From DASWTL01 sp966250385 (lineage in GTDB: Bacteria; Bacteroidota; Bacteroidia; Sphingobacteriales; Sphingobacteriaceae), in contig CBINHC010000010.1 in assembly GCA_966250385.1 (NCBI GenBank), forward strand, positions 100,748 through 164,747: a stretch of 64,000 bases of DNA, written 5' to 3'. This document shows positions 36,455 through 46,187 of the stretch, one piece after another. The first letter of the stretch is position 1. Every line of letters starts with the position of its first letter. The position numbers were made by a program, and so were the translations under genes. The notes beneath the pieces were generated by a model. The model saw only the letters and a program-made list of their open reading frames with translations. It searched no databases and was not told the origin of the DNA.

Positions 36455-37312
36455 ATGAAAACCTCCCTTTCCCACCTCTCCCACCAAAACCAAGCTGAAA
36501 TCCTTCAGATCGCTGAGGTAATCAGGGAGGTGATTAGCCCCGAAAAGATCATTCTTTTTGGCAGCTATGCGAAGGGTGAACAGGTTGATGATACCTACTT
36601 TGAAAACGGAGTGCGATACCAATACATAAGTGATTATGATTTTCTGGTAATTCCAAAAGATAATTCCAGCAAGGAATATCTAATACAGGATAAAATCGTA
36701 AATCGGTTCAGGCATCTACGGACACCCGTTAATATCATTGTTCATGACATTAACTATGTAAATGAAGGGCTCTCCGAAGGACAATACTTCTTTACCGACA
36801 TCGTGAACGAAGGTGTGCTGTTACATGACACCGGCAACTTTGCTTTTCAGGAGGCAAGAAAACTATCTCTTGGGGAAGAAAAGGTTATTGCCGAAAGATA
36901 TTTTCAGCAGTGGCACCGAACTGGCGGAGAGTTCTTGATAGATGCCCATCACGCATTCGACCGGCAAAGCTTCAAACAGGCCGCGTTTTATTTACATCAG
37001 TCAGCAGAACATTTTTTTAATACTGCACTTCTAGTTTTTACCGGCTATAAGCCCAAAACACACAACCTTGAAAAGCTACGCCAATACGCGAAACATATCT
37101 CGGGAGAGTTGTTTGGGGTGTTCCCGTTTCCTGAGCACGAAGAAGATGAAAAGCACTTATTTGATCTGCTAAAATGCAGCTACATCGATGCCCGCTACAA
37201 AGAGGATTTTGTGATCACTAGCGAAGAAGTGTCAAAACTGATTGAGAAAGTTGCACTTCTACAAAAGGTGGTTCAGAAGAGCTGCTTGAAAAAGATTTCT
37301 GTCAGTAGTTAA
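36455..37312 (+). CDS. MNT-HEPN fusion protein (nucleotidyltransferase + HEPN)
   Basis: 285 residues. Residues about 15-125 are a minimal nucleotidyltransferase with ILFGSYAKGEQ and the catalytic pair in SDYDFLVI, plus a downstream acidic position near VNIIVHD. Residues about 130-275 form a HEPN domain (AFYLHQSAEHFFNTALLVFTGYKPKTHNLEKL, with the Arg/His-type motif in the AxxYxxxARY-like region IDARYKEDF). In many genomes these are separate genes of a toxin-antitoxin pair, HEPN being an RNase toxin and MNT an AMP-transferring antitoxin. Here both are in one chain. A convergent XRE gene abuts it. Confidence 0.85.
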   Translation: MKTSLSHLSHQNQAEILQIAEVIREVISPEKIILFGSYAKGEQVDDTYFENGVRYQYISDYDFLVIPKDNSSKEYLIQDKIVNRFRHLRTPVNIIVHDINYVNEGLSEGQYFFTDIVNEGVLLHDTGNFAFQEARKLSLGEEKVIAERYFQQWHRTGGEFLIDAHHAFDRQSFKQAAFYLHQSAEHFFNTALLVFTGYKPKTHNLEKLRQYAKHISGELFGVFPFPEHEEDEKHLFDLLKCSYIDARYKEDFVITSEEVSKLIEKVALLQKVVQKSCLKKISVSS

Positions 37313-37566
37313 ACGTCCTTATCAATGGTAAGGAAGTCAAAAGAGTAATTAATCAACTCTTTGGGATGCACTCCTAAGCCTTTTGCAAGCTCAAACAGAG
37401 TCGTTAACGTCAGATTGGTATCGGGGTTCGATTCAAGTTTGCTAATTTTCGCGTGGTCAACATCGCATTTTTGAGATAGTTCCCGAAGGCTCAAATCCTT
37501 TTCAGTTCTAAGTTTAAATAACCGATCCCTGAATGGCTGCATCCGTTTTCTATCCCTTTCTTTCAT
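37309..37566 (-). CDS. XRE-family small HTH regulator
   Basis: 85 residues. HTH is RLFKLRTEKDLSLRELSQKCDVDHAKISKLESNPDTNLTLTTLFELAKGLGVHPKELI, a standard Cro/CI-type domain filling most of the protein. Its stop codon and that of the MNT-HEPN gene share the four bases TTAA (37309-37312), so the two genes are tail to tail. It may regulate the MNT-HEPN gene or be unrelated. Confidence 0.88.
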   Translation of the reverse strand: MKERDRKRMQPFRDRLFKLRTEKDLSLRELSQKCDVDHAKISKLESNPDTNLTLTTLFELAKGLGVHPKELINYSFDFLTIDKDV

Positions 37567-38122
37567 TCTTGAAAGGTGTTTCCTTTTGTTAAAAAAAATG
37601 TTGTTAGTTCTACCTACATATCCGTAATTTTCTTATATTTGGGTGAAGAATCAACTAGTTGTCTCATTGCTGAACCTGAGAAATTCAAGACTAATGAGAC
37701 ATGATCGATTTCCAAAACACCTATAGGATCTTTAGTGCGGGCACTCTTTGTTTATGGCCGGCCAATTTCTCAGTGCTCAGTAATGAACAAAAGAGGCCCG
37801 CACTTATTTCTTCTTTTCCAGTCGCCCTTACAGGTAAGTACCAAGTTTCCTGGACTTTGTTCCGGTTTCTGGTATTGGCTACTGTGTTCTATGCGCGAAT
37901 CAAGAGAAATCCCGAATGATAAACTGACAACCGGCAGGAGAACCGTTTGGTTTTAAATTAATCATTCGTCCTGTGGGTTTTCTACCTATGAGAAGATTTG
38001 AAGTAGAGTCTTCATTGCTTCGCATCCCGTATTGCCGGGTGAGATCTTCGTTCCGGGCTCCGCATTGACGTTGCCCCTGTCGAAGAATTTACTATCCACC
38101 TATTACTAAACCTAACTAACCA
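37567..38122. other. 556-bp region upstream of the TlpA-SusC-SusD operon
   Basis: No convincing gene; two overlapping short plus-strand frames (37701-37956) have unlikely protein sequences. TATATTTG at 37634-37641 matches the Bacteroidota -7 element TAnnTTTG, but the nearest TTG upstream is 30 bases away, so it is not a clear promoter. The operon's promoter lies somewhere here. Confidence 0.4.
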
Positions 38123-39580
38123 ATGAAACGAAAAATTGGCTTAACGGCCACCCCTATGCCCAAAAATTGGGTAAGGGCGGCCTCTATAATCTTCAAGCGA
38201 ACGCTTCGAAAAATGGATGATAACCTGATGGTGGCCCTTATTGCCATGATCATCCTGGTGTTGCAGCTGTTTATCATCATAACTGCGGTGAAGGCACAAA
38301 CTCCTGCCGGTCAGCCGGTGCCCGCGCAAGTAATGAACAAAGGTTCGCAGAGCGGTGCACCCAACAAGAAGGGCCTTCAGATCGGCGAGAAGATGCCGGA
38401 TGTCACCATTACTAACGTCATCAACACCCCTGCTCATTCTGTTAAAATCTCTGATTACAAAGGCAAGCTGTTGATACTGGATTTCTGGGCCAGTTGGTGT
38501 TCGGCATGCATCTCCACCTTGCCTATGGCTGACAGCCTGCAAAGGCAGTTTGCCGGCCAATTGGAATTCCTCCCCATCGCCTACCAAAGCGAGGCGGAAA
38601 TCCGCCCGTTCCTGGTGAAGCTCGAAAAAGCCCATGGCATAAGATTGAAAACTGCAGTAGGTGACAAAGAACTGTCCAAACTCTTCCCCCATCAATATTA
38701 TCCGCATTATGTGTGGATTGATGGGAGCGGGACCATCCGCGCGATTACGGAGTTTCAGCAAGTGAATGCCGAAAACATCAGAAAAATATTGAATGGCGAT
38801 GCTTCCGGTATTCGCCAGAAACAAGATGTCGTGCTGGCTTACGATCGAAACAAACCGTTGTTCATTTCCGGAAATGGCGGCAACGAATCTGCCGCACGGT
38901 ATAGGACCATCTACACCGGCTATGTGCCGGGATTGCCAGCGGGCAGGGGCACATTCAGAACCGACAGTACCATACGCCTGACTGCCCGGAATGCCAATGT
39001 TCTAACACTTTTCTCGCTTGCTTATGCTGACCAGGGGATCCCGCTGAAGCGAAAGATCATCCTGGAGGTAAAGGATCCTTCAAAAATTACATCGGATAGA
39101 ATAGGCGGTGAATACCTGGACTGGCTGAAGGATAACGGCCACACCTATGAACTGATGGCACCGCTTAACATGCAGAAGCAGGTATATGAAATGATGCGGG
39201 CAGACCTGCAGCGACTGCTTCCCAGGTATACGGCCACCATTGAAAGGAGACGATCAAAATACCTGGCCCTGGTAAGAACATCCTCAAAGGATAAACTGAA
39301 AAGCAAGGGCGGCAAGTCTGATACACGGTTTGATCCTTTCGGCTTTAGGCTGCAGAACTTCCCGCTACAGCGCCTGGTCGATCAGCTCAATGTGATTTAT
39401 ATGCAACATACGAACATCCCTGTAGTGAACGAAACCGGCTACACCGCCTGGGTGGATATCTCTGTGTCAGCATCCATGCATGACGTCAAATCACTGAATG
39501 CGGCATTGAAGAAATATGACCTTGAATTCAGGGAAAAGGAACAGGTGATGGAGCGGCTTGTAATACGGGACCGGATGTGA
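38123..39580 (+). CDS. Membrane-anchored TlpA-like redoxin with C-terminal extension
   Basis: 485 residues. A hydrophobic helix at about residues 36-57 (NLMVALIAMIILVLQLFIIITAVKA) anchors or exports the protein; the upstream 33 residues may be an over-extended start. Residues about 85-230 form a TlpA/AhpC-TSA-type domain with LLILDFWASWCSACISTLPMADS (active site WCSAC) and the cis-Pro region PHYVWIDGSG. The C-terminal 200 residues resemble the DUF3738-type regions found after redoxins in Bacteroidota (MHDVKSLNAALKKYDLEFREKEQVMERLVI). It lies directly upstream of SusC and SusD and is probably the first gene of that operon. Confidence 0.85.
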   Translation: MKRKIGLTATPMPKNWVRAASIIFKRTLRKMDDNLMVALIAMIILVLQLFIIITAVKAQTPAGQPVPAQVMNKGSQSGAPNKKGLQIGEKMPDVTITNVINTPAHSVKISDYKGKLLILDFWASWCSACISTLPMADSLQRQFAGQLEFLPIAYQSEAEIRPFLVKLEKAHGIRLKTAVGDKELSKLFPHQYYPHYVWIDGSGTIRAITEFQQVNAENIRKILNGDASGIRQKQDVVLAYDRNKPLFISGNGGNESAARYRTIYTGYVPGLPAGRGTFRTDSTIRLTARNANVLTLFSLAYADQGIPLKRKIILEVKDPSKITSDRIGGEYLDWLKDNGHTYELMAPLNMQKQVYEMMRADLQRLLPRYTATIERRRSKYLALVRTSSKDKLKSKGGKSDTRFDPFGFRLQNFPLQRLVDQLNVIYMQHTNIPVVNETGYTAWVDISVSASMHDVKSLNAALKKYDLEFREKEQVMERLVIRDRM

Positions 39581-39645
39581 GGACGGGCCGATTTGAAGAA
39601 TCAAGGACTTGAAAATTAGACAACCAATTACTAACACCTAAACCG

Positions 39646-42600
39646 ATGAAAAGAATAGTAACACTAACCGTTATGCTGATGTGCCTGCACCTGACGGGGC
39701 TTGCTCAGCATGTCATCCGGGGCTCCGTGATGGATGCTTCGGACAGCGGGCCCCTTGCGGGCGCAACCGTTAAGATCAAAAACACCGAGAAAGGGGTTTC
39801 CACGGATACCGAAGGAAGATTCTCCCTAACAGCCGATAGTTCGGCTGCCGTGCTCGTGATCTCATACCTGGGCTTTGATACTAAAGAGGTAACTGTAAAG
39901 CTACCGCAGGAAGGAACGCTGGAGATCATGCTTGACAGAAAGACCGGTGCCTTACAGGAAGTGGTAGTATCAACAGGCTACCAGGAAATTCCGAAGGAAC
40001 GGGCAACGGGCTCTTTTGTGCGGGCAGATAACGAGCTCCTGAACCGACGGGTCAGTACCGATATTGTCAGCAGGCTCGAGGACGTTGTTCCCGGGCTGGT
40101 ATTCAACCGAAAAGGGAGCAGCAGTATGAGTATCCGCGGACAAAGCACGCTGCATGCAAACGCACAACCTCTCATCGTCATCGACAACTTCCCATTTGAT
40201 GGGGACCTGAATAACATCAACCCCAACGATGTGGAGAGTATAACGGTGCTGAAAGATGCCGCTGCCGCATCCATTTGGGGCTCAAGAGCAGGCAACGGCG
40301 TAATTGTCATCACGACAAAAAAAGGGAGGCCTGGCATACCCCAGGTGGCGTTCAATACCAATATTACTGTTGGGGAAAGGCCTAACCTGTTTTACCAGCC
40401 CAGAATGAGCACTGCGGATTTCATTGAGACTGAACGCATGCTATTTAATCGGGGTTATTACAACAGTACAGAGAATTCGCTATTCAAGACCGCACTCTCT
40501 CCGGCGGTTGAACTCCTCATTGCACAACGAGATGGACAAATCAGCTCTGCCGAAGTCGATGCACAGCTGAACGCATGGAAGACCCTGGATGTAAGGACTG
40601 ACTATGAGAAGTACCTGTATCGAAACAGTGTGAACCAGCAGCACTCGCTGAGCCTGAATGGCGGCACCGGGGATCAACGTTACTATGTTTCTGCCGGACT
40701 CGACCGAAACCTGGAGAACCTGAGACGAAATGGATTCAGCCGGGTGAGTTTGAATGCCACTACCACACACCTTTTGCTGAAACAAAAGCTCAGCCTCATG
40801 ACGGGAATTTACTATGTGAACAGCCAGCGGGATCTGAATAATTCCGGTCCCGGTTCTTTTGAACTTGCCTCGGGCAGCGCCCTTTACCCTTATGCCCAGC
40901 TTGCTGACGCGAATGGGAATTACCTGAAAACCATAAGGGATTACAGGAACACCTATATACAGTCGGCATTAACGCAGCAGCCGGGCCTGAATGACTGGAG
41001 TTATAGTCCGCTACAGGAACTGGAGCTTGCGGACAACCGGGTTTCCGGCACGGATTACCGGGTGAATGCTGGTTTAAAATACAAGGTACTTCCGGGCCTG
41101 GAAGCGGAAGCGCTGTACCAGTACCAGCGAAATTTCAACGAAGGGCGGAATTTGCAGAGCGAGGATAGCTACTATACCCGTAACGAGATCAACACCTTCT
41201 CTTCCGTTAATAACGGCACTTTAACCCGGGCCATCCCCCAGGGCGGCATTCTGGACCTGGAAAACGGCACCGCTACTGCGCATAACCTTCGGGGGCAGTT
41301 GAATTTTGACAGGAGCTGGAAGCAGAACCGGCTATCCGCACTCATCGGATCGGAAATGCGGGATATGCACATTCTGAATGCCACATCCCGTTTATATGGC
41401 TACGACAATGAGCACGCTACGTCTATCCCGGTGGATTATGTCACACGTTTTGCAACCTATGTAAACCCTTCTTCATTTCGTACGATTAGTAACAACGACA
41501 GCCAGTCGGACGTGACTGACCGCTATCTAAGTTATTACACAAACGCAGCCTATACATACAAAGGACGATACACGGTTTCGGGTAGTGCACGTATCGACCA
41601 GAGCAATCTCTTCGGCGTTGAGAGCAATCAGCGCGGAGTACCATTATGGTCAGCCGGTCTGAGCTATGTGATCAGCGATGAAGATTTTTACAGGATGAGC
41701 CCTCTGCCCTACCTGAAGTTCAGGTTTACTTACGGCTACAACGGGAATATCAGCAAAAGCATTTCCGCGCATACTACGGCGCGCTACACCTCGGGGGCGT
41801 ACCAAACTTTTTTGCCCTATGCCACCGTCATTAACCCACCAAATCCTGAACTGCGGTGGGAACGCGTAGGTATGCTGAACACCGGGATTGACTTTGAAAC
41901 GAGAAACACTGTTCTGACAGGCAGTTTTGATTACTATAGAAAGAAAGGCACGGACCTGATCGGGGACTCACCTTTCCCTCCGTCAAGCGGAATAACTTCA
42001 TTCAGGGGAAATACCGCCGATACGAAAGGCAGTGGAATTGACTTAGCCCTCAACAGCAGGAACCTCGACGGAAACCTGAAATGGAACACCAAACTTATTT
42101 TCAGCTACGCGACAGACAAAGTGACCGGGTATAAGGTTCAGGCCTCCACCAGCAACTATGTTAGGTTTTCGGAAGGGTCTGTATTTCCGCTCGAAGGTAA
42201 GCCTCTATATTCGATCTACAGCTACAGGTCAGCGGGTCTGAGCCCTGAGAATGGCAACCCTCAAGGGTATGTAAATGGAGAAGTCAGCACCAACTACACA
42301 CAAATCATTTCCGGCACCACTCCTGAAACGATGGTTTATAACGGCCCATCCCGGCCGGTAACTTTTGGGGCTTTGCGGAACACCTTCGCCTGGAAAAACT
42401 TCTCTCTGTCAGCTAATATCAGCTACAGGCTGGGCTATTACTTCCGGAGGATGTCGGTGAACTACTCGTCGGTGTTAACCGGAAAAGGGGGCCACGGCGA
42501 CTATAGTCTCCGGTGGCAGAAACCAGGTGACGAACTGATCACCCATGTGCCATCCATGCCGGCTACTGCTTCTGCCGCCCGCGATAACGTATACCTGTAC

Positions 42601-42831
42601 TCAGAGGCACTCGTTGAGAAGGGGGACCATATCCGTTTTCAGGATGTGAACCTGAGTTACACCTTCGATAAATCGTCAATTAAACAGCTGCCATTTAACC
42701 AGGCACGGCTTTATCTGTATGCAAACAATCTGGGAATGGTTTGGAAAGCCAATGATGCGGGCATTGATCCTGATTTCCAAACAGGACCGCCCGTGCGAAC
42801 CATTGCTGCGGGACTAAAGGTCGACTTCTAA
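39646..42831 (+). CDS. SusC/RagA TonB-linked outer-membrane transporter
   Basis: 1,061 residues with a signal peptide ending LTGLAQ. CarboxypepD-reg-like domain at about residues 22-95 (HVIRGSVMDASDSGPLAGATVKIKNTEKGVSTD). TonB-box-like segment VVVSTGYQEIPKERATGS. Plug with QPLIVIDNFPFDGD and LKDAAAASIWGSRAGNGVIVITTKKG. The barrel ends LKVDF. It starts 65 bp after the TlpA-type gene and 16 bp before the SusD gene, forming a redoxin-SusC-SusD operon on the plus strand. The substrate is not indicated. Confidence 0.95.
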   Translation: MKRIVTLTVMLMCLHLTGLAQHVIRGSVMDASDSGPLAGATVKIKNTEKGVSTDTEGRFSLTADSSAAVLVISYLGFDTKEVTVKLPQEGTLEIMLDRKTGALQEVVVSTGYQEIPKERATGSFVRADNELLNRRVSTDIVSRLEDVVPGLVFNRKGSSSMSIRGQSTLHANAQPLIVIDNFPFDGDLNNINPNDVESITVLKDAAAASIWGSRAGNGVIVITTKKGRPGIPQVAFNTNITVGERPNLFYQPRMSTADFIETERMLFNRGYYNSTENSLFKTALSPAVELLIAQRDGQISSAEVDAQLNAWKTLDVRTDYEKYLYRNSVNQQHSLSLNGGTGDQRYYVSAGLDRNLENLRRNGFSRVSLNATTTHLLLKQKLSLMTGIYYVNSQRDLNNSGPGSFELASGSALYPYAQLADANGNYLKTIRDYRNTYIQSALTQQPGLNDWSYSPLQELELADNRVSGTDYRVNAGLKYKVLPGLEAEALYQYQRNFNEGRNLQSEDSYYTRNEINTFSSVNNGTLTRAIPQGGILDLENGTATAHNLRGQLNFDRSWKQNRLSALIGSEMRDMHILNATSRLYGYDNEHATSIPVDYVTRFATYVNPSSFRTISNNDSQSDVTDRYLSYYTNAAYTYKGRYTVSGSARIDQSNLFGVESNQRGVPLWSAGLSYVISDEDFYRMSPLPYLKFRFTYGYNGNISKSISAHTTARYTSGAYQTFLPYATVINPPNPELRWERVGMLNTGIDFETRNTVLTGSFDYYRKKGTDLIGDSPFPPSSGITSFRGNTADTKGSGIDLALNSRNLDGNLKWNTKLIFSYATDKVTGYKVQASTSNYVRFSEGSVFPLEGKPLYSIYSYRSAGLSPENGNPQGYVNGEVSTNYTQIISGTTPETMVYNGPSRPVTFGALRNTFAWKNFSLSANISYRLGYYFRRMSVNYSSVLTGKGGHGDYSLRWQKPGDELITHVPSMPATASAARDNVYLYSEALVEKGDHIRFQDVNLSYTFDKSSIKQLPFNQARLYLYANNLGMVWKANDAGIDPDFQTGPPVRTIAAGLKVDF

Positions 42832-42847
42832 ATAACAACTGAACGAC

Positions 42848-44218
42848 ATGAAAACATTAAAACTACTTTTTCTGGCAGCAGTGAGCTTCACCATTATCTC
42901 CTGCGATAAGGAGTTCCTTGAAGAAAAGCCCGACAAGGCTTTACTGGTTCCAACCACTGTAAAGGACATCCAGGCACTGCTCGACAACAACGGCGTGATC
43001 AATCTCACTCCTGCGCTACCTGAAATCAGTTCCGACGACTTCCATACAACCGACGCAGGCTATGCAGGCCTGTTCACTGAAGTAGAACGGACAAGCTACA
43101 TATGGTCTGACCAAAAGGAACAGATAGCCACTGTCAGTGATTGGGAAACTCCCTATAAGCAGGTATTCTATGCCAACGTTGCCCTTGAGGCGGCAGGAAA
43201 GATCAAACCGGGCAAGGCCACTGAAGGAGAAATCAATGCGCTGAAAGGGGCAGCACTCTTCATCCGGGCCTATGCGCACTTTAACCTTGTACAAACATTT
43301 GCCGCACCCTACGAAAAGGCAAATGCCGGCACTTCACCCGGGATACCGCTTAAGTTGTCCTCGAACGTAAATGAAAGACCAGGGCGGGGAACTGTGCAGC
43401 AGGTCTATGATCAGGTGATCAAAGACCTTTCTGAAGCCGTGGTTCTGCTTCCCGCACAGACAGCCTATAAAACGCGGCCATCAAAAGCTGCGGCAAACGC
43501 GCTCCTTGCCCGGGTGCACCTGAATATGGAGGATTATGAGAAAGCCGGAACCTATGCATCCGCGGCTCTCGCATCTAATAGTAAGTTGATTGACTACAAT
43601 ACACTGACGGCAACAGCACCTCGGCCTCTTCCCCCTACTCTGCCTAACGGCAATGATGAAGTCATATATTTTTCGAGGAACACTCTTTTCTCCTACTTCA
43701 TTTCGGCGGCCACAAGTGTTGATCCAGCACTATTTGCCAGCTATCAACCTGATGATTTGCGAAAGACCGTTTTCTTTAACAATCGGGGCGGAGGTGTTAT
43801 TAATTTCAAAGGGGGCTATAATGGAAATGCCGATGTCTTCTCCGGACTGGCTACCGATGAAATGTACCTGATACGTGCCGAAAGCTTTGCCAGACGAGAC
43901 AATGTAACCGATGCGTTGAAAGACCTGAACACCTTGCTCGAGAAGCGATTCAAAACTGGAACATTCATACCGTTAACGGCGACAAATGCTGAAGAAGCGT
44001 TAAGGCTGGTACTTTTGGAGCGGAGAAAGGAGCTGATCTTCCGGAGCCTGCGCTGGCAGGATCTGCGGAGACTAAATAAGGATGTGCGGTTTGCAGTAAC
44101 CCTTACCCGCACGGTAAATGGTCAGACCCACAACCTTCCGCCCAGGGATAAGCGGTATGTTCTGCTGATACCGCAGAATGAGATTGCTGCTGGCGGGATT
44201 GAACAGAATGTGAGATAA
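42848..44218 (+). CDS. SusD/RagB-family outer-membrane lipoprotein
   Basis: 456 residues. Lipoprotein signal peptide with FTIISC (Cys-19). The N-terminal motif DKEFLEEKPDKAL and the C-terminal LLERRKELIFRSLRWQDLRRLN, followed by YVLLIPQNEI, are diagnostic of the RagB/SusD family. Helical TPR-like middle. It caps the adjacent SusC. It is a different subfamily from the SusD-like_2 protein at 4004-5509. A terminator follows within 10 bp. Confidence 0.94.
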   Translation: MKTLKLLFLAAVSFTIISCDKEFLEEKPDKALLVPTTVKDIQALLDNNGVINLTPALPEISSDDFHTTDAGYAGLFTEVERTSYIWSDQKEQIATVSDWETPYKQVFYANVALEAAGKIKPGKATEGEINALKGAALFIRAYAHFNLVQTFAAPYEKANAGTSPGIPLKLSSNVNERPGRGTVQQVYDQVIKDLSEAVVLLPAQTAYKTRPSKAAANALLARVHLNMEDYEKAGTYASAALASNSKLIDYNTLTATAPRPLPPTLPNGNDEVIYFSRNTLFSYFISAATSVDPALFASYQPDDLRKTVFFNNRGGGVINFKGGYNGNADVFSGLATDEMYLIRAESFARRDNVTDALKDLNTLLEKRFKTGTFIPLTATNAEEALRLVLLERRKELIFRSLRWQDLRRLNKDVRFAVTLTRTVNGQTHNLPPRDKRYVLLIPQNEIAAGGIEQNVR

Positions 44219-44225
44219 TGTTCCC

Positions 44226-44257
44226 AAACAGTGCCGGCCAACTCCGGCACTGTTTTG
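44226..44257 (+). terminator. Intrinsic terminator of the TlpA-SusC-SusD operon
   Basis: Perfect 12-base arms AAACAGTGCCGG (44226-44237) and CCGGCACTGTTT (44244-44255) with a 6-nt loop, then TG. It begins 7 bp after the SusD stop codon. Confidence 0.85.
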
Positions 44258-44282
44258 AGAAATACGATTCAAATCAAATTCT

Positions 44283-44672
44283 ATGTCGGATACATCAACA
44301 CACATCGGCAGAAAGATTAGCCGTATTCGTGAACTGCGCGGGATGAAGCAGGAGACCTTGGCAGCGGAGCTGGGAGTCAGCCAGCAGGCGATTTCCAAAA
44401 TGGAGCAGAGTGAGAAAATTGAAGATGAGGCGCTTGAACGTGTTGCAACAGTCCTTGGAGTTCCTGCAGATGGCATTAAGCAGTTCAGTGATGAAGCCGT
44501 TATCAGCTTCATCGCGAATACCTATGGCAACGCTACCTCCTACTCGCAGTACTATAACTTCAATCCTATTGAAAAGATTGTAGCGCTGTATGATGAGAAG
44601 GTCCAGCTTCTTGAACGATTACTTGCCAGTGAGCGGGAGAAGGTTGACCTTTTGCTACGTAAAAGGGACTGA
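44283..44672 (+). CDS. XRE-family HTH regulator
   Basis: 129 residues. The HTH occupies residues about 8-62 (IGRKISRIRELRGMKQETLAAELGVSQQAISKMEQSEKIEDEALERVATVLGVPADGI). The C-terminal part includes a coiled-coil-like segment ending EKVQLLERLLASEREKVDLLLRKRD. This is a common stand-alone regulator type in Bacteroidota. It has its own unit after the SusCD terminator. Confidence 0.9.
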   Translation: MSDTSTHIGRKISRIRELRGMKQETLAAELGVSQQAISKMEQSEKIEDEALERVATVLGVPADGIKQFSDEAVISFIANTYGNATSYSQYYNFNPIEKIVALYDEKVQLLERLLASEREKVDLLLRKRD

Positions 44673-45108
44673 GGTCTTAAACACCTGTCGTCTGCGTTCA
44701 CGAAGCTCTCATTTCAGTTTCCTGTTTCCCTCCAACTTGAGTAAGAATGACCGTGCCTTCGCCAACTACTTCACTGTAGGGTAGTATGGGGCCGGCCTTC
44801 AATGATTGCCGGAAAAAGTCAGTGATTACTTCGAAATAAGGTTGTTTACCGACATCAAATACTCGGTAGAGCTGGAACTGCGCTATTTCGACGAATGACA
44901 CTCGCGAGAAGGAGTCACACAATTTATTATAACCTGCATTTTGTAATGCCCTCCTTTCTCCCCAGCCTCATCACATATTCGATGAGCTGAGTGGTCGAAC
45001 GGCCGAATTCTATGAGCCAATCACTGACAACTTCAGACCGAACCATCTGTTTTCAGAATCCGGACCCAGGGACACCCCTGAATCGAAGCATAACAACAGC
45101 CATAGAAG
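44673..45108 (-). other. Region with two short coding-like frames, no firm gene
   Basis: A 74-codon minus-strand frame (44698-44922; FVEIAQFQLYRVFDVGKQPYFEVITDFFRQSLKAG and further) has coding-like composition but no recognisable family. A second minus frame just upstream (about 44935-45060) reads SEVVSDWLIEFGRSTTQLIEYVMRLGRKEG without an obvious start. They may be pieces of a decayed gene at the island edge. Confidence 0.3.
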
Positions 45109-45987
45109 CTACGTACCGATCTGACGAATAGTTGGACCGTCGGTTACTTCCTTAAAAGATCTTCCTTTTTCATCTATCCAAAACAGCGGTCCTGGAGTTT
45201 GCCGCCCCAAGACGAGATTTGCAGCAGCGCTAGGGCTTGAAAATACCGTATCTTCTGTAAACTTCAGCGACTTTCCGTTCAGCTGAAGAATACCAGAGTC
45301 GATAAGCTTCTGATGGAGAGTTTTGTAGGTTTCGCTTAATGAAGGTGCCATGTTTCTGTTTGCCTGGGAGCCTCTCATAACAATAAACCCCTGTTCGCTC
45401 TCATACATTCTGGCTTTCAGAACCGGCGATTTTATAGTATAGACGTTCGTTGAAACCTTTCCTCCTCCGGTTTCAGTAATCACCGTTTCTACCAGAAATC
45501 GAAATCCCATTATTGGAAGTATCAGCTTAATCTGATCCAGAAAATATTCCATATCAGACACGTCCGCCTCATGAAGCACCGGTAGGCTTGGAATATTTAC
45601 ATTCGCGATCTCTGCCGTTTTGGCCGCTTTGGCTAGGCCAATCAGTCTTGCTTCAAGATATTTTATGTGCGCTTTCGTCAAAAAATCGTCCTTACTAGTA
45701 AAGAATACCACTTCCTCAAAATCCTTGGTGGCATCTGCAAGCTGTTGATTTAGTCTATTGCCTATGTTTTCGCCTTCCCCAATGTAAATTCTTTCCGCAA
45801 AGGAGCTCTTCGACGGGCTGGATTTTAAAAAATAAACGCCCGGATTATCCATCTCAGGACGTGCCATAATCCTATGAATCGACGCGCGATTTGAATAAAT
45901 CGCCTTTCCCGTCCAGTTTCCTATCTCAGCAATTCGCGGCCCATATTCAGTGCCGTCTATCATATACACCTGCAACTTTTTACCCAT
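45109..45987 (-). CDS. GIY-YIG nuclease-type protein with DUF4357-like C-terminus
   Basis: 292 residues from ATG at 45987. Residues about 35-120 match the GIY-YIG pattern, PGVYFLKSS spaced before RIYIGEGENIGNRL, with a downstream LEARLIGLAKAA carrying the Glu expected for the metal site. The C-terminus (QGFIVMRGSQANRN, LVLGRQTPGPLFWIDEKGRSFKEV) matches the DUF4357 module often joined to such nucleases. Proteins of this type are frequent in restriction and defence islands. It lies on the dptH side of the phosphorothioation cluster, same strand, with a 200-bp gap to the next gene. Confidence 0.82.
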   Translation of the reverse strand: MGKKLQVYMIDGTEYGPRIAEIGNWTGKAIYSNRASIHRIMARPEMDNPGVYFLKSSPSKSSFAERIYIGEGENIGNRLNQQLADATKDFEEVVFFTSKDDFLTKAHIKYLEARLIGLAKAAKTAEIANVNIPSLPVLHEADVSDMEYFLDQIKLILPIMGFRFLVETVITETGGGKVSTNVYTIKSPVLKARMYESEQGFIVMRGSQANRNMAPSLSETYKTLHQKLIDSGILQLNGKSLKFTEDTVFSSPSAAANLVLGRQTPGPLFWIDEKGRSFKEVTDGPTIRQIGT

Positions 45988-46187
45988 CCCGAAAACGTTA
46001 AAATTCTTCGATATGAACTTCAGTTGCAATGCCGGCAATAAAGGAATATATCATACAGGGAGTCTATTAGACGGTACTTTCCAATAATTTACACAATTTT
46101 AAGCTTTTCTGGTATTCCCATCGCAAATCGACATACAGCCACACCTATCAACGCATAAACCAAATCCCTTTAGAGATCACATTAAAT

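Noticed and set aside
37634..37641. TATATTTG as a -7 promoter element
   Set aside because: No TTG at the required spacing of about 19 bases and no gene starts close downstream.
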